Translations under genes and position numbers: made by a program | Assembly: GCA_028287785.1 (NCBI GenBank) | Contig: JAQBOZ010000004.1 | Span: 1-47,287 of the forward strand | DNA from: Chlorobiota bacterium | Lineage (GTDB): Bacteria > Bacteroidota > Ignavibacteria > OLB7 | Direction: 5' to 3' | Length of the DNA stretch: 47,287 bases | The notes under the pieces: model-generated | The model's input: the letters and a program-made list of their open reading frames with translations, nothing else | Database searches by the model: none | What the model was told of the DNA's origin: nothing | Shown: positions 24,701-33,687 of the stretch, in pieces | Position numbering within the stretch: position 1 is the first letter of the stretch | Layout: every line of letters starts with the position of its first letter

Positions 24701-25594
24701 TCATGTGGCCGCGCCGAACGCGCGCGACCGGAAAAATTCCGCGGTTCGTTCGATCGCCTCATCCAGCACCGGGTTTGAGCCGGCAAAGGGATGGGCGGCG
24801 CCGAACGTATGATTGGCTCGCGGGATCGGCACGAACTCCGTGAACGCGGGGTCGCCAAGCGATGCCAGCCGCTCGCCATCCCCGATCCGCACCGCCAGAT
24901 CCTGCTCGCCGTGAAGAATCAGCAACGGACGATGGAGCGATGCCGCCGCCGCGCCGATATCCAGCGCATCGCTGTTGGCTTCGATATCATCCAGCAGCGT
25001 CAGGCCAAGGCGCATGATCTGCCCGGTCCGCATGTTCTTCGTCTCGAAGACGCCGCCCGCTCGCCACCGATTCCGCTGCGCGGGGGAATATCGATTGAAG
25101 TCCGCCACGGAGCCCCACGCCGCAACGCCGCGAACGCGCGGGTCGTTCCCCGCTTCGAGAATCGCGATGCCGCCGCCGCGCGAATGCCCGATCAGGGCGA
25201 TCTCTCCCGAAAGGATTTGCTCGGGATGCGGCACGGCCCCGGCCGCCACCGCATCCACAACTTCCTGCAGCTCCCGCACCTCGCGCGAGAACGTATTGCG
25301 CTCGAATCGATCCAGCCGCGTGAACTCCCCGCTGTTTCCCTCCACGCCGTTGTGGCTGAAGTTGAAGGAGATCGCGTAGAAGCCACGGCGCGCCATCGAC
25401 TCGCAGATAAAGGGGATCGATCCCCACTCCTTGAAGCCCTTGAAGCCGTGAACGAAGATCACCACCGGGAGCCCATCGGCCCCGTCGATGAACCTCGCGT
25501 CGCAGAAGATCGGTTCGCCGTCGGACGCGCGAAGGGTGAATGGGATATGCGAAAGGGTCAACAGTACGCCGGGAGGAAGGTTAAGGAAAATCAA
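24701..25594 (-). CDS. Alpha/beta hydrolase (dienelactone hydrolase-like)
   Basis: A serine hydrolase of about 297 residues. The nucleophile elbow is IGHSRGGG, the oxyanion region VIFVHGFKGFKEWG, the acid lies in LILHGEQDLAVRIGDG, and the catalytic His in PRANHTFGAAHPF. Substrate is unknown; relatives are esterases and acyl peptidase-like enzymes. It has no signal peptide. The start is uncertain: TTG 25594 is the longest option, none has a good ribosome-binding site, and the first ATG lies well inside the domain. It is encoded just upstream of the NDxY/HEAT protein on the same strand. Confidence 0.88.
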   Translation of the reverse strand: MIFLNLPPGVLLTLSHIPFTLRASDGEPIFCDARFIDGADGLPVVIFVHGFKGFKEWGSIPFICESMARRGFYAISFNFSHNGVEGNSGEFTRLDRFERNTFSREVRELQEVVDAVAAGAVPHPEQILSGEIALIGHSRGGGIAILEAGNDPRVRGVAAWGSVADFNRYSPAQRNRWRAGGVFETKNMRTGQIMRLGLTLLDDIEANSDALDIGAAAASLHRPLLILHGEQDLAVRIGDGERLASLGDPAFTEFVPIPRANHTFGAAHPFAGSNPVLDEAIERTAEFFRSRAFGAAT

Positions 25595-25728
25595 AAGCTA
25601 CGGCAAGGAGCGTGTTCCATGCAAGAAGTTGAAGCGATTCGGCCAATCGAGCATAACCGCGGCCGGTTTCGTAACTTCCGCCGTTTCCGGGAATGCCGGA
25701 TCGATTCAATCAACACTGAGAAGAAATC

Positions 25729-26949
25729 ATGTTCGATACACTGAAGCCGGTGCTCCAAAAGGAGCTTGAAAACATCCGGGAAGCCGGTCTGTACAAGCAC
25801 GAGCGGACCATCACATCGCCGCAGGGCGCGGAGATCACTGTTGCGGGGACCGAAGGATCGGTGCTCAATTTCTGCGCGAACAATTATCTGGGCCTCAGCT
25901 CGCATCCCAGGGTGATCGAAGCCGCCCGCGGCGCGCTGGAGACGCACGGCTACGGCATGAGCTCCGTCCGCTTTATCTGCGGCACGCAGGATATCCACAA
26001 GGAGCTGGAGGGGAAGATCGCCGCGTTCCACGGCACCGACGACACGATCCTCTACGCCGCCTGCTTCGACGCCAACGGCGGCGTCTTCGAGCCGCTCTTC
26101 GGCGAGAACGACGCCATCATCTCCGACTCGCTCAACCACGCATCGATCATCGACGGCGTCCGCCTCTGCAAATCGAAGCGCTACCGCTACGCCAATGCGG
26201 ACATGGCCGATCTGGAAGCCCAGCTCAGGCAGGCCGATGCCGACGGCGCCGCGCAGAAGATCATCGTCACCGACGGCGTCTTCTCGATGGACGGGGTGAT
26301 TGCGCCGATCGGCAGGATCTGCGATCTGGCCGACCGCTACAACGCGCTGGTGATGGTGGATGAGTGCCACGCGGCGGGATTCATGGGAACGAAGGGACGC
26401 GGCGCCACCGAGTACTGCAACGCGATCGGTCGCGTGGATATCATCACCGGCACGCTCGGCAAGGCGCTTGGCGGCGCAATCGGCGGCTACACGACCGGGC
26501 GGAAGGAGATCATCGAGATGCTCCGCCAGCGGTCACGCCCCTATCTCTTCTCCAACACGCTGCCGCCGATGGTGGTTGGCGCGAGCATTGCTGTGATCGA
26601 CATGATCTCGGAAACCACCGAGCTGCGCGACAGGCTTGAGGAGAACGCCGCGTATTTCCGTTCGCGGATGACCGACGCGGGATTCGATATCAAGCCGGGA
26701 GTTCATCCCATCGTCCCGATCATGTTGTACGATGCCCCGCTGGCGCAGCGTTTCGCCGAGCTGCTGCTGGAGAAGGGGATCTACGTGATCGGATTCTTTT
26801 ATCCGGTGGTGCCGAAGGGACAGGCGCGCATCCGCGTGCAGATCTCGGCGGCGCACAACCGCGAGCATCTCGACCGCGCGATCGACGCGTTTGTCGCCGT
26901 CGGCAGGGAGCTTGGCGTGGTAAGGGAGGGCTCGGCGACCGAGGCATAA
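25729..26949 (+). CDS. kbl: Glycine C-acetyltransferase (2-amino-3-ketobutyrate CoA ligase)
   Basis: PLP-dependent alpha-oxoamine synthase that, with threonine dehydrogenase, cleaves threonine-derived 2-amino-3-ketobutyrate to glycine and acetyl-CoA. It has 406 residues, close to the family norm. Key features are [54 protein letters not shown], and the PLP lysine in [14 protein letters not shown] (K245). [20 protein letters not shown] is typical of Kbl rather than of BioF or HemA. No tdh is adjacent. The start has only a weak GAGAAG upstream. Confidence 0.93.
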   Translation: MFDTLKPVLQKELENIREAGLYKHERTITSPQGAEITVAGTEGSVLNFCANNYLGLSSHPRVIEAARGALETHGYGMSSVRFICGTQDIHKELEGKIAAFHGTDDTILYAACFDANGGVFEPLFGENDAIISDSLNHASIIDGVRLCKSKRYRYANADMADLEAQLRQADADGAAQKIIVTDGVFSMDGVIAPIGRICDLADRYNALVMVDECHAAGFMGTKGRGATEYCNAIGRVDIITGTLGKALGGAIGGYTTGRKEIIEMLRQRSRPYLFSNTLPPMVVGASIAVIDMISETTELRDRLEENAAYFRSRMTDAGFDIKPGVHPIVPIMLYDAPLAQRFAELLLEKGIYVIGFFYPVVPKGQARIRVQISAAHNREHLDRAIDAFVAVGRELGVVREGSATEA

Positions 26950-26966
26950 TCAGCATCGCGGGGGAG

Positions 26967-27000
26967 CGGGCCGGCGCGCAATGACACGGGCGGCCCGGTT
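26967..27000 (+). terminator. Possible terminator after kbl
   Basis: CGGGCCG (26967-26973) and CGGCCCG (26991-26997) form a 7-bp stem with a 17-nt loop before GTTT. The T-run is short. Confidence 0.3.
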
Positions 27001-27033
27001 TCCGGCAATCACGTTTTTATCGAAGAGGAGCGT

Positions 27034-27468
27034 ATGACCAACGAAGAGATATGCGAACGGTTGAACCCGATCCTGGCAAACGAGCTGGCCGGGGCGATGA
27101 TGTATCTCCATTATTCCTTCTTTATCTACGGTCACGCCCGCATTCCGATCGTCGGCTGGCTGCGGTCGCAATCGAGCGAGGGGATGACGCACGCCACGCT
27201 TGTCGGCGACAAGATCACCGCGCTTGGCGGCACGCCGGTGACGCATCCGTCGCACGGCAAATTCCCAACGTCGTTCGATTCGCTTGATGAAATGCTCCGC
27301 GCGACGCTGGTGCTGGAAAAAGAGGTGTTCGAACAGTACGCCACGCTTCTCCGCGACCTTGAGGATGAAAATCTTGGGATGCGGGTGTATCTGGAACAGA
27401 TGCTGACCGAGGAGATCGGACACATCGAGGAGATCGAGAAGATGCTCAGTCCGGATACGGTTCATTGA
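27034..27468 (+). CDS. Ferritin-like (bacterioferritin-type) protein
   Basis: A 144-residue four-helix ferritin-like protein. The iron ligands follow the expected pattern: E17 (LANELAGAMMYLHY), E49 with H53 (SSEGMTHATL), E95 or E97 (LVLEKEVFEQY), and E127 with H130 (TEEIGHIEEIE). It is probably an iron-binding or ferroxidase protein of the cytoplasm. No encapsulation peptide is seen at its C-terminus, so it is unlikely to be a second cargo for the encapsulin at 3219. AGAGGAGCGT precedes the ATG. A strong terminator follows. Confidence 0.88.
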   Translation: MTNEEICERLNPILANELAGAMMYLHYSFFIYGHARIPIVGWLRSQSSEGMTHATLVGDKITALGGTPVTHPSHGKFPTSFDSLDEMLRATLVLEKEVFEQYATLLRDLEDENLGMRVYLEQMLTEEIGHIEEIEKMLSPDTVH

Positions 27469-27511
27469 GAGAGTGTTAACCGGCGATTTAATATTGCGTG
27501 GTGAATATTCA

Positions 27512-27550
27512 AATGGCGCGATGATGCTTCGGATCATCGCGCCATTATTA
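27512..27550. terminator. Terminator between convergent ferritin-like and porin genes
   Basis: AATGGCGCGATGAT (27512-27525) pairs perfectly with ATCATCGCGCCATT (27533-27546) across a 7-nt loop. Both flanks are AT-rich, so it may act in both directions. Confidence 0.8.
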
Positions 27551-27569
27551 TTTATGGTTCAGCGGGAAT

Positions 27570-27606
27570 AAAAAAGGGATGAACCGAAAAAGATCGATTC
27601 ATTCCC
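27570..27606 (-). terminator. Terminator for the minus-strand porin gene
   Basis: On the minus strand GGGAATGAA pairs with TTCATCCC with one bulged base, followed immediately by TTTTTTA. Confidence 0.6.
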
Positions 27607-27627
27607 GTACAACATTATCCGGAATAA

Positions 27628-28854
27628 TCAGAAATTATATCCGATGCCGAGCGCGAATTCTCCCGGAACCTTTTCCTTCGTCCCATCCTGCGCGAACGTC
27701 CAGTCGACTTTAAAGACGGTATTGAACGTCGGCTTGAACGTCAGGCCGGTGATGATAAATGTGCGGTCATCCTCGGGGTTCGGCGTGATATTCGCCGGAA
27801 GGGTGGACTGCGTGTTGAATTTCTCGAAACGGACGAACGGGAGAAGCTGCTTGGAACTGCCGGGACGAATCAGCTTCATGACATCGTATGCGGCCTCGAT
27901 ATATCCTCCGCCCATCGTGCTGCCGATGGGATTATTCCAGGTATATCCGGCCAGATCTCCCGCGTCGTTGAATTCCGGCTTTGTCCGCTGAAATGCCTCC
28001 GCGAGCTTCGCGGCATCCTTGATGGATGCGCCCATAAGCTCGCCCCGCAGAAAAAGATTCGCGATGGAATATTGCGCGTCGATTCCATACAGAAAAACCG
28101 GCGCGTCGAACAGGCCGGAGCCAACTCCCTCGTGGTTGGCGGCGCTGCCACCATAATAAAGCCATCCGCCGGTCCGAAGCCCGGTATTCAGATATTCCAC
28201 GCGACCGGAGACCGCGAGGCTCGTCATCGGCGCCTCGGCTCCCTCGAAATGCCCCTCGTAAATTCCCTGATCGCCATCGAAGCCGGCGGCATCCAGCCCG
28301 CTTGTGAGATACGTCCGGTACTGCAACCCCTCCACCTCCGGAATGCGACCGACGAACCCGAAGCCGATCTCCCGCCAGGTGGTGGGGATCATCGCCTTCT
28401 GGAATCTGGGGCGGCGGACGCCGTTGAACGCCGGCGGCTCGTGAAACTCGTTCATCGATCCGGTCGGCAGCAGAAGAAGGCCCGCGCGCAGGTTGATCCG
28501 CTCGTCGAAATTATACTGGATATACGCCTGCTCCACGGCGACCTCGCCACCTTCGCCCCCCTCGATCTTCGTGTGCTCCACCTCCAGTTCGGAGAAGAAG
28601 GAGAGATCGGGGGAGAACTGGTGTTCCAGGAACATCACGAATGTGAGGACATCGACTGTTCCCTTGGCGGAGCCCTCCGGTTCCGTATAATGAATATCAC
28701 CGTATCCGCCGACCGATGTGGATTCTTCGTTGGATTCCGGTGCAGCCGGGTGCATGCCGGTGGAATCCTGGGCCTTCGTGGTAAGCGTGGTGAGAAGAAT
28801 CGCGAGTAACGCGCACGGCAAAATCCTGCGGCATGTTGAACGGGAACGTCTCAT
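27628..28854 (-). CDS. Outer-membrane porin-like beta-barrel protein
   Basis: A 408-residue protein with a signal peptide ending near TLTTKAQ and a C-terminal beta-strand ending in FALGIGYNF (terminal Phe, typical for outer-membrane barrels). The body has alternating strands such as NLRAGLLLLPTGSMNEFHEPP, GRVEYLNTGLRTGGWLYYGG and LLPFVRFEKFNTQS, similar to phosphate-selective porin O/P-like or DcaP-like proteins. Start 28854 is chosen because it places the signal peptide at the N-terminus. Its promoter (-7 TAAGTTTG, -33 TTTG, 19-nt spacer) lies at 28927-28957, back to back with that of the flavinylation operon. Substrate is unknown. Confidence 0.85.
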   Translation of the reverse strand: MRRSRSTCRRILPCALLAILLTTLTTKAQDSTGMHPAAPESNEESTSVGGYGDIHYTEPEGSAKGTVDVLTFVMFLEHQFSPDLSFFSELEVEHTKIEGGEGGEVAVEQAYIQYNFDERINLRAGLLLLPTGSMNEFHEPPAFNGVRRPRFQKAMIPTTWREIGFGFVGRIPEVEGLQYRTYLTSGLDAAGFDGDQGIYEGHFEGAEAPMTSLAVSGRVEYLNTGLRTGGWLYYGGSAANHEGVGSGLFDAPVFLYGIDAQYSIANLFLRGELMGASIKDAAKLAEAFQRTKPEFNDAGDLAGYTWNNPIGSTMGGGYIEAAYDVMKLIRPGSSKQLLPFVRFEKFNTQSTLPANITPNPEDDRTFIITGLTFKPTFNTVFKVDWTFAQDGTKEKVPGEFALGIGYNF

Positions 28855-28926
28855 GTCGGAAATATTGAGTAGAAGTTCGGAAGAGAGGGAGATGCCGCCG
28901 GAAGGCATCGAGTGATTGCAACGGAG

Positions 28927-28957
28927 CAAACTTATACCTATCTGAACTTTGTCCAAA
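28927..28957 (-). promoter_or_regulatory. Bacteroidota-type promoter for the porin gene
   Basis: On the minus strand TTTG (28957-28954), a 19-nt spacer, then TAAGTTTG (28934-28927), an exact match to TTTG-N19-TAnnTTTG. The start codon is 72 nt further on. Confidence 0.82.
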
Positions 28958-28980
28958 TATGTTTTTTGTGCTGAACCGTA

Positions 28981-29011
28981 TTTGAATCAAACTGCGGTGG
29001 CAGTAGCTTTG
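28981..29011 (+). promoter_or_regulatory. Bacteroidota-type promoter for the flavinylation operon
   Basis: TTTG (28981-28984), a 19-nt spacer, then TAGCTTTG (29004-29011), again an exact match. The ATG at 29025 follows 13 nt later, so the leader is very short. The porin promoter points the other way 23 bp to the left. Confidence 0.85.
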
Positions 29012-29024
29012 TCTCCTCACACTT

Positions 29025-29591
29025 ATGAATCGACTACCCTTTGCATTTCTCATGACGGCGCTCCTCTGCGGGCTACCGTCTCTCTCCGCGCAGCGCGCGA
29101 TCGCTCAGAGTCTGAATGATCGCATGACCGCGTCGGTCAAGCGCGTTTACGGCGAATCCGCCATCTTCTCATCGGCTTCGGCCACATTGTCGGACAAGGA
29201 GGGGGCTGATGTCAGAAGCGCCTCCGGGTTTGCGTACGGGCCAACCGTCAACTACTACGCGGTTGCCGTGGGAGGGAAGCGTGTCGGCTATGCGATCGTC
29301 GATGAGGTTCGCGGAAAGGCGAAGCTGATCACATACGCGGTGTTCGTCGATAACAACATCACGATTCGCGATCTCGAAGTCCTTGTCTACCGGGAGCCGT
29401 ATGGCGGCGAAATCCAGTACGACGCCTTCCGCAGGCAGTTCCGCGGGAAGGGGCTGAAGGATCAGTACAAGGTCGGCGTTGATATCCGCAACGTCTCCGG
29501 CGCAACGATCAGCACCAACGCCGTGACCGGAGGGACGCGCAAGCTGATGGCCGTGCTCCGGGAGCTGAAGGGGGCGGGGAAACTCCGGTGA
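29025..29591 (+). CDS. Exported FMN-binding domain protein
   Basis: A 188-residue protein with a signal peptide (LPFAFLMTALLCGLPSLSAQ) and one FMN-binding domain of the RnfG/NqrC type. The covalent FMN site is DIRNVSGATIS, with T161 in SGAT as expected acceptor. ApbE-type enzymes attach FMN to such Thr residues. An apbE homologue lies two genes downstream, so this is very likely its substrate. It probably acts as a periplasmic electron carrier or redox subunit; the partner is unknown. The stop overlaps the next gene's GTG by 3 bases, showing translational coupling. Confidence 0.88.
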   Translation: MNRLPFAFLMTALLCGLPSLSAQRAIAQSLNDRMTASVKRVYGESAIFSSASATLSDKEGADVRSASGFAYGPTVNYYAVAVGGKRVGYAIVDEVRGKAKLITYAVFVDNNITIRDLEVLVYREPYGGEIQYDAFRRQFRGKGLKDQYKVGVDIRNVSGATISTNAVTGGTRKLMAVLRELKGAGKLR

Positions 29592-30229
29592 TCGCCAACG
29601 AACCCGCCATACCGACGCTCGCAACGCTGCCGAAGCATTTCCGGCAGATCGCACGCTGGCTGGTGATCGTCCTTACCGTCGGCTATTCCACCGGCATGGT
29701 GTTCGTTCAGCATACCACGTCGCTCACGCCGAAGGGGGCCGAGGAACGCTATCGCGGAAACCAGGCGCAGGCGGCGCAGGATTCCACGGTGCGGGCGGCC
29801 GATACATCGGCCGGCGGATCGCTGCTGAACGATACGTCCTCCGCCAACGGCGAAAGCCTTCTGCACGGCGGCCCTCAGGCGCAGACGGCGCCGGCGGCCG
29901 GGCCGGAGCCGGAGATGAAGTTCGAGAAGTCGTTGCCGGAGATGCTCAACATCACGCATACGCATATTCTGGCGATGGCGAGCTTCTTCGCGTTTGCGGC
30001 CATCATCTTCGCGATGACCACGCGCCCGTCGGCGCGGCTCAAATCGCTGCTGATCGTGGAGCCGTTTATCGCCATCATCACCAGCTTTGCCTCGATGTGG
30101 CTGATGCGGTACGTGCATCCGGCGTTCAGCTACCTTCTCGTGCTCAGCTCGGGATCGATGGCGCTCTGCTTTTACGTGATGATGTTCTACTCCTTCCGGG
30201 AACTTGTCAGCCGGCCGAAAACTTCGTGA
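29588..30229 (+). CDS. Four-helix membrane protein of the flavinylation operon
   Basis: A 213-residue membrane protein of no recognised family. TM1 is at residues ~24-42 (WLVIVLTVGYSTGMVFV). A loop of about 75 residues rich in Ala, Gln and Ser follows, probably periplasmic. TM2 is ITHTHILAMASFFAFAAIIF, TM3 is LLIVEPFIAIITSFASMWL and TM4 is YLLVLSSGSMALCFYVMMF. The HTH at the start of TM2 and the H before TM4 (RYVHPAF) are candidate heme or quinone ligands, but this is inference. It starts at GTG 29588 inside the previous stop. Position between an FMN-binding protein and ApbE suggests it anchors or feeds electrons to the flavoprotein. Confidence 0.75.
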   Translation: MIANEPAIPTLATLPKHFRQIARWLVIVLTVGYSTGMVFVQHTTSLTPKGAEERYRGNQAQAAQDSTVRAADTSAGGSLLNDTSSANGESLLHGGPQAQTAPAAGPEPEMKFEKSLPEMLNITHTHILAMASFFAFAAIIFAMTTRPSARLKSLLIVEPFIAIITSFASMWLMRYVHPAFSYLLVLSSGSMALCFYVMMFYSFRELVSRPKTS

Positions 30230-30294
30230 GACGATGACGATATCAGCCCCGCCGATGATGGCCTAACACCGATTTTTCGAGCGTATCAGGAACC

Positions 30295-31290
30295 ATGAGC
30301 AAACCGAACCGAAACACTTCACTCCCATCCCGGCGAACATTCGTCAAGGCGCTTGGCGTTGCCGCGGCCGGCCTGGCCTTCCCGGCGCGAGCGCTGATGG
30401 CGGGCTTCCCTGGCGACAGCAAACTTCATCCGGTGCGCCACTCGACGTTTGTCATGGGGCAGATCGCCAACGTCACCATCTTCCATGCCGATGCCGCCCA
30501 CGCACGGGAATCGGTGACGGCGGTGTTCAACGAGCTGCGGCGGCTGGAGAAGGTGATGAGCGTGTTCGATCCGGAAAGCGAATTGAGCGCCGTCAATCGC
30601 GCCGCCGGACGCGCGGCGATTCCTGTTTCCGCGGATCTTCGCGACGTTATCGCCCGCTCAACGCTGATCGCCTCCGGCACGCGCGACGCGCTGGATATCA
30701 CCGTCAACCCGCTTCTCGGCCTCTGGGGCTTCCGCGACAACGCCCGCAGCACGCCTCCCACCGATGCTGAAGTGGCGGGGGCTCTGAGCCTCGTCGGGAT
30801 ATCGGGAGTGAGGATCGAGGGTGATTCGGTCGGGCTGACGAAGGCCGGGGCTTCGATCGATCTGGGGGGGGTGGCCGTCGGGTTTGCGCTGGACAGGATC
30901 GCGGCGATGCTTCGCAGTCGCGGGATCGCGTCGGCGCTGCTGGAGCTGAGCGGTGATTTCTACGCGATCGGCGCGCCGCCGGAATCCCGGCATGGATGGG
31001 AGATCGGCATCGAGGACCCGCGACACGCGGGGGGAATCTGGAAACGGGTCTTCATCAGGGATCAGGCGCTTTCAACGAGCGGCAACTACGCCAGCACCGT
31101 CGTGTTCAACGCGAAGAGCTACGGTCATATCTTCGACCCCTCGCGGGGCTTCCCGGCCGATCGACTGCTCAGCGCCACGGTTATCGCGCCGACCGCATTC
31201 CAGGCCGACGGCTATTCCACGGCGCTCTTTGTTTCCGGCGACTCCTCGATGTTGCCGGCCGGAGCCCGCGGGCTGCTGCTCCGTTCGTAG
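30295..31290 (+). CDS. apbE: FAD:protein FMN transferase (ApbE family)
   Basis: Transfers FMN from FAD to a Thr of exported flavoproteins. It has 331 residues. The N-terminus has a Tat signal (SRRTFVKALGVAAAGLAFPARA), so it acts outside the cytoplasmic membrane. ApbE motifs are HSTFVMGQIANVTIF, ELRRLEKVMSVFDPESELSAVN, DALDITVNPLLGLWGF, ASIDLGGVAVGFALD, LLELSGDFYAIG, and SYGHIFDPSRGFPAD near the C-terminus. It lies 65 bp after the membrane-protein gene and in the same direction. The FMN-binding protein at 29025 is its obvious substrate. Confidence 0.94.
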   Translation: MSKPNRNTSLPSRRTFVKALGVAAAGLAFPARALMAGFPGDSKLHPVRHSTFVMGQIANVTIFHADAAHARESVTAVFNELRRLEKVMSVFDPESELSAVNRAAGRAAIPVSADLRDVIARSTLIASGTRDALDITVNPLLGLWGFRDNARSTPPTDAEVAGALSLVGISGVRIEGDSVGLTKAGASIDLGGVAVGFALDRIAAMLRSRGIASALLELSGDFYAIGAPPESRHGWEIGIEDPRHAGGIWKRVFIRDQALSTSGNYASTVVFNAKSYGHIFDPSRGFPADRLLSATVIAPTAFQADGYSTALFVSGDSSMLPAGARGLLLRS

Positions 31291-31315
31291 GCCGGTTGTA
31301 CCGGAAATGAATATG

Positions 31316-31345
31316 GGGAGATGATCACGTGCCGGGTCATCTCCC
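31316..31345 (+). terminator. Possible terminator after apbE
   Basis: GGGAGATGA (31316-31324) and TCATCTCCC (31337-31345) form a 9-bp stem with a 12-nt loop. No T-run follows. Confidence 0.4.
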
Positions 31346-31393
31346 GCAAATCCTTAGTTTCGCCACTCTATCCTCGCAAACAATCAAACACCG

Positions 31394-32746
31394 ATGGTCT
31401 CACGTCGCGAATTTCTCAAGAGCGCGGGCGGGTTCACGCTTGCCGCTCCATTTCTCATTGGCCGTAATCTCAGGCTCTCCAGGCCATCCTGCGTCATCAT
31501 CGGCGCCGGGCTCTCCGGTCTGGCCGCGGCGTATGCGTTGAAAAAGGAGCAATGGGATGTCACCATCATCGAAGCGCGCGACAGGACAGGCGGGCGAGTG
31601 TACACGCACACCATGAAGGAGAATGCATCGCTGACGTGCGAGCTGGGGGCGGAATGGGTCGGCGCCAGTCACGAACGGATTCGGAAGCTCTGCGAGGAGT
31701 TCGGCCTTCCGCTGCTGGACCATCGGTTTGCCATCACCCTGATGCGGAACGGCGTTGTGCAGCCACCGGGCCGGTGGAAGTATTCACCGCAGGCGGAGGC
31801 CGCGTTCGAGAAGCTGAAAGCGGAGTACAAGAAGTACGGCGTTGCCGATAAAAAGAAGATGGACCAGTACGACTGGTGGACGCTGCTGGAGGAGCGCGGC
31901 TTTACACAGGATGATCTCCGTCTCCGCGATCTGTTCGACAGCACCGACTTCGGCGAGTCGATCCGGCAGGTTTCCGCATACGTCGCGGCAACCGAGTACT
32001 TCGAATCGAGCCCCGAGAACGAGATGGACTTCAAGATCGAGGGAGGGAACTCGCGGCTTGTCGATGCGCTTGTGGCACGGATCGGCGTGGAATCGATCCA
32101 TCTGGGAAAGCCGGCGCAGGAGGTCCGGCAGAAGGGGGGGAGAGTGTTTGTGAAGGCGGGGGGGGAGGAGTTTACGGCCGACGCATGTATCTGCACGGTT
32201 CCATCGCGCGTGCTTGGGGGCATCAGGTTCGATCCGCCCCTCCCGGCGCGTCAGGCGCAGGCGGCCGAGGAGTTGCAGTACGCGCGCATCACCAAGAATT
32301 CCGTGCTCTACGGAGAGCGCTTCTGGGGGGCGGAGAACTTCTCGCTGGTGAGCGATGTCACCTCCCACTACTATTTCCACAGCACGAAAAATCAGCCCGG
32401 AAAAGAGGGGATTCTCACGAGCTATGCCATCGGCGAAAAGGCTGACGTGCTGGCCGCGCAGGATGAAGAGCGACGGCTCAGGATTCTGACCGGCGATCTG
32501 ATCCCGCTGAATGAACGGGCGCCGGGGCTGGCGAAGGGGCTGGCATCGTATGCGTGGCAGCGTGATCCGCTGGTCGGCGGGGCGTACGCAATCTATCGTC
32601 CGGGGCAATGGTTCGGCGTTCGCGATGTTCTTGCCCGTCCTCATGGCAAGGTTCTCTTCGCCGGCGAGCATCTCGCGGACTGGCAGGGGTTCATGGAAGG
32701 GGCGATAGAGACCGGCGAGGCCGCCGCGAAGGCGCTGGCGCGTTAG
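31394..32746 (+). CDS. Tat-exported flavin amine oxidase
   Basis: A 450-residue FAD-dependent oxidoreductase of the monoamine-oxidase family. The N-terminus has a Tat signal (SRREFLKSAGGFTLAAPFLI). The Rossmann dinucleotide motif is CVIIGAGLSGLAAAYAL, followed by IIEARDRTGGRVYTH and GAEWVGASHERI. The C-terminal FAD contact is VLFAGEHLADWQGFMEGAIE. Its substrate cannot be deduced; relatives oxidise amines, amino acids or carotenoids. The last 4 bp overlap the end of the convergent gene at 32743. Confidence 0.9.
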   Translation: MVSRREFLKSAGGFTLAAPFLIGRNLRLSRPSCVIIGAGLSGLAAAYALKKEQWDVTIIEARDRTGGRVYTHTMKENASLTCELGAEWVGASHERIRKLCEEFGLPLLDHRFAITLMRNGVVQPPGRWKYSPQAEAAFEKLKAEYKKYGVADKKKMDQYDWWTLLEERGFTQDDLRLRDLFDSTDFGESIRQVSAYVAATEYFESSPENEMDFKIEGGNSRLVDALVARIGVESIHLGKPAQEVRQKGGRVFVKAGGEEFTADACICTVPSRVLGGIRFDPPLPARQAQAAEELQYARITKNSVLYGERFWGAENFSLVSDVTSHYYFHSTKNQPGKEGILTSYAIGEKADVLAAQDEERRLRILTGDLIPLNERAPGLAKGLASYAWQRDPLVGGAYAIYRPGQWFGVRDVLARPHGKVLFAGEHLADWQGFMEGAIETGEAAAKALAR

Positions 32747-33525
32747 CCCAGTTCCCTCAGGCTCGCCTCCAGCAGTGAAAGCTGCTCCGTTACCTCCCGC
32801 ATCCGATCGACAAGGGTTTCGCCGGTTCCCAGATACTGTGTGCTGGCGGCGATCCCGACCACCTTCATGTGGTTCAGTTCGAGCGTCGCGGCGATCATCT
32901 CGATCTGCGATGACAGGTCATTGAGCCGGTCGTCGAATCCCTGAACCGAGGCAAGCAGTTCCCGTCGCGAGTCGAGAAGAAGATCGATCTCCATGCTCCC
33001 GGCCGGCGACGCGCTGGCTCGCATGGAGCGTTCAAGGCTCTGGATCTCATCCGACAGGGCGTGAGGGTCGTATCGCCGGAGATGCTCCTTTGTCTGTTGA
33101 AGCTGGATATAGAGCATCTTCACCCGGCGCTTCGCATCCTTCAGCACATGGACATAGCCGGCAAAAAGATATCTGCTGCGGCGTGGCGTCTGGCGGATGG
33201 CCCGCTGGGTGAGCCTGATGGTTCGCAGGGAGCTCTGATACTGGCGGAGCACGCGTCCCTGCCGGCGTGCCTGCTCGATCTTGTAGAGGCCCGTGTTGAT
33301 ATATCCCAGCATCGAACGCTGCGGGGTGCGGGGCGTCGGTGGGGGAATCGATGCCGATTCCTCGCGGGCCGGGATGTTCGCGGGTTCCCTCGCGCCTTTG
33401 TGCTGCTCGCCGGTCGCGAACCCCATGATCGCGTGAAGAAATGTGTTGAACCACTCCAGCAGCAGCCCGCGCGAGAGTGGCTTGTAGTACGAATCCGTGT
33501 CGTTATCGGCGTTTTTATCGGCCAT
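32743..33525 (-). CDS. Coiled-coil hypothetical protein
   Basis: A 260-residue protein of no known family. The N-terminal half includes a hydrophobic patch (LLLEWFNTFLHAIMGFATG) and a basic, Gln/Arg-rich region (RRQGRVLRQYQSSLRTIRL). The C-terminal half is predicted coiled coil with heptads such as LSDEIQSLERSMRA, DRLNDLSSQIEMIAATLEL and MREVTEQLSLLEASLREL. No signal peptide. It is convergent with the amine oxidase (4-bp overlap at their stops) and divergent from the GNAT gene. Function is unknown. Confidence 0.75.
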   Translation of the reverse strand: MADKNADNDTDSYYKPLSRGLLLEWFNTFLHAIMGFATGEQHKGAREPANIPAREESASIPPPTPRTPQRSMLGYINTGLYKIEQARRQGRVLRQYQSSLRTIRLTQRAIRQTPRRSRYLFAGYVHVLKDAKRRVKMLYIQLQQTKEHLRRYDPHALSDEIQSLERSMRASASPAGSMEIDLLLDSRRELLASVQGFDDRLNDLSSQIEMIAATLELNHMKVVGIAASTQYLGTGETLVDRMREVTEQLSLLEASLRELG

Positions 33526-33687
33526 CGAGCTTCATTTCCCGTTTCGTTCAAGATACGAACCGATGGCCGTATACCGGACATCATGTTCAATGATTCATCG
33601 GCCATCATATCCGATTTGTTTCCGCCCGCCCGATACTGCTAACTTCCCCTGCTTTGGTCGCCTGCCGTTCACTATTGGAAGTTGCTG

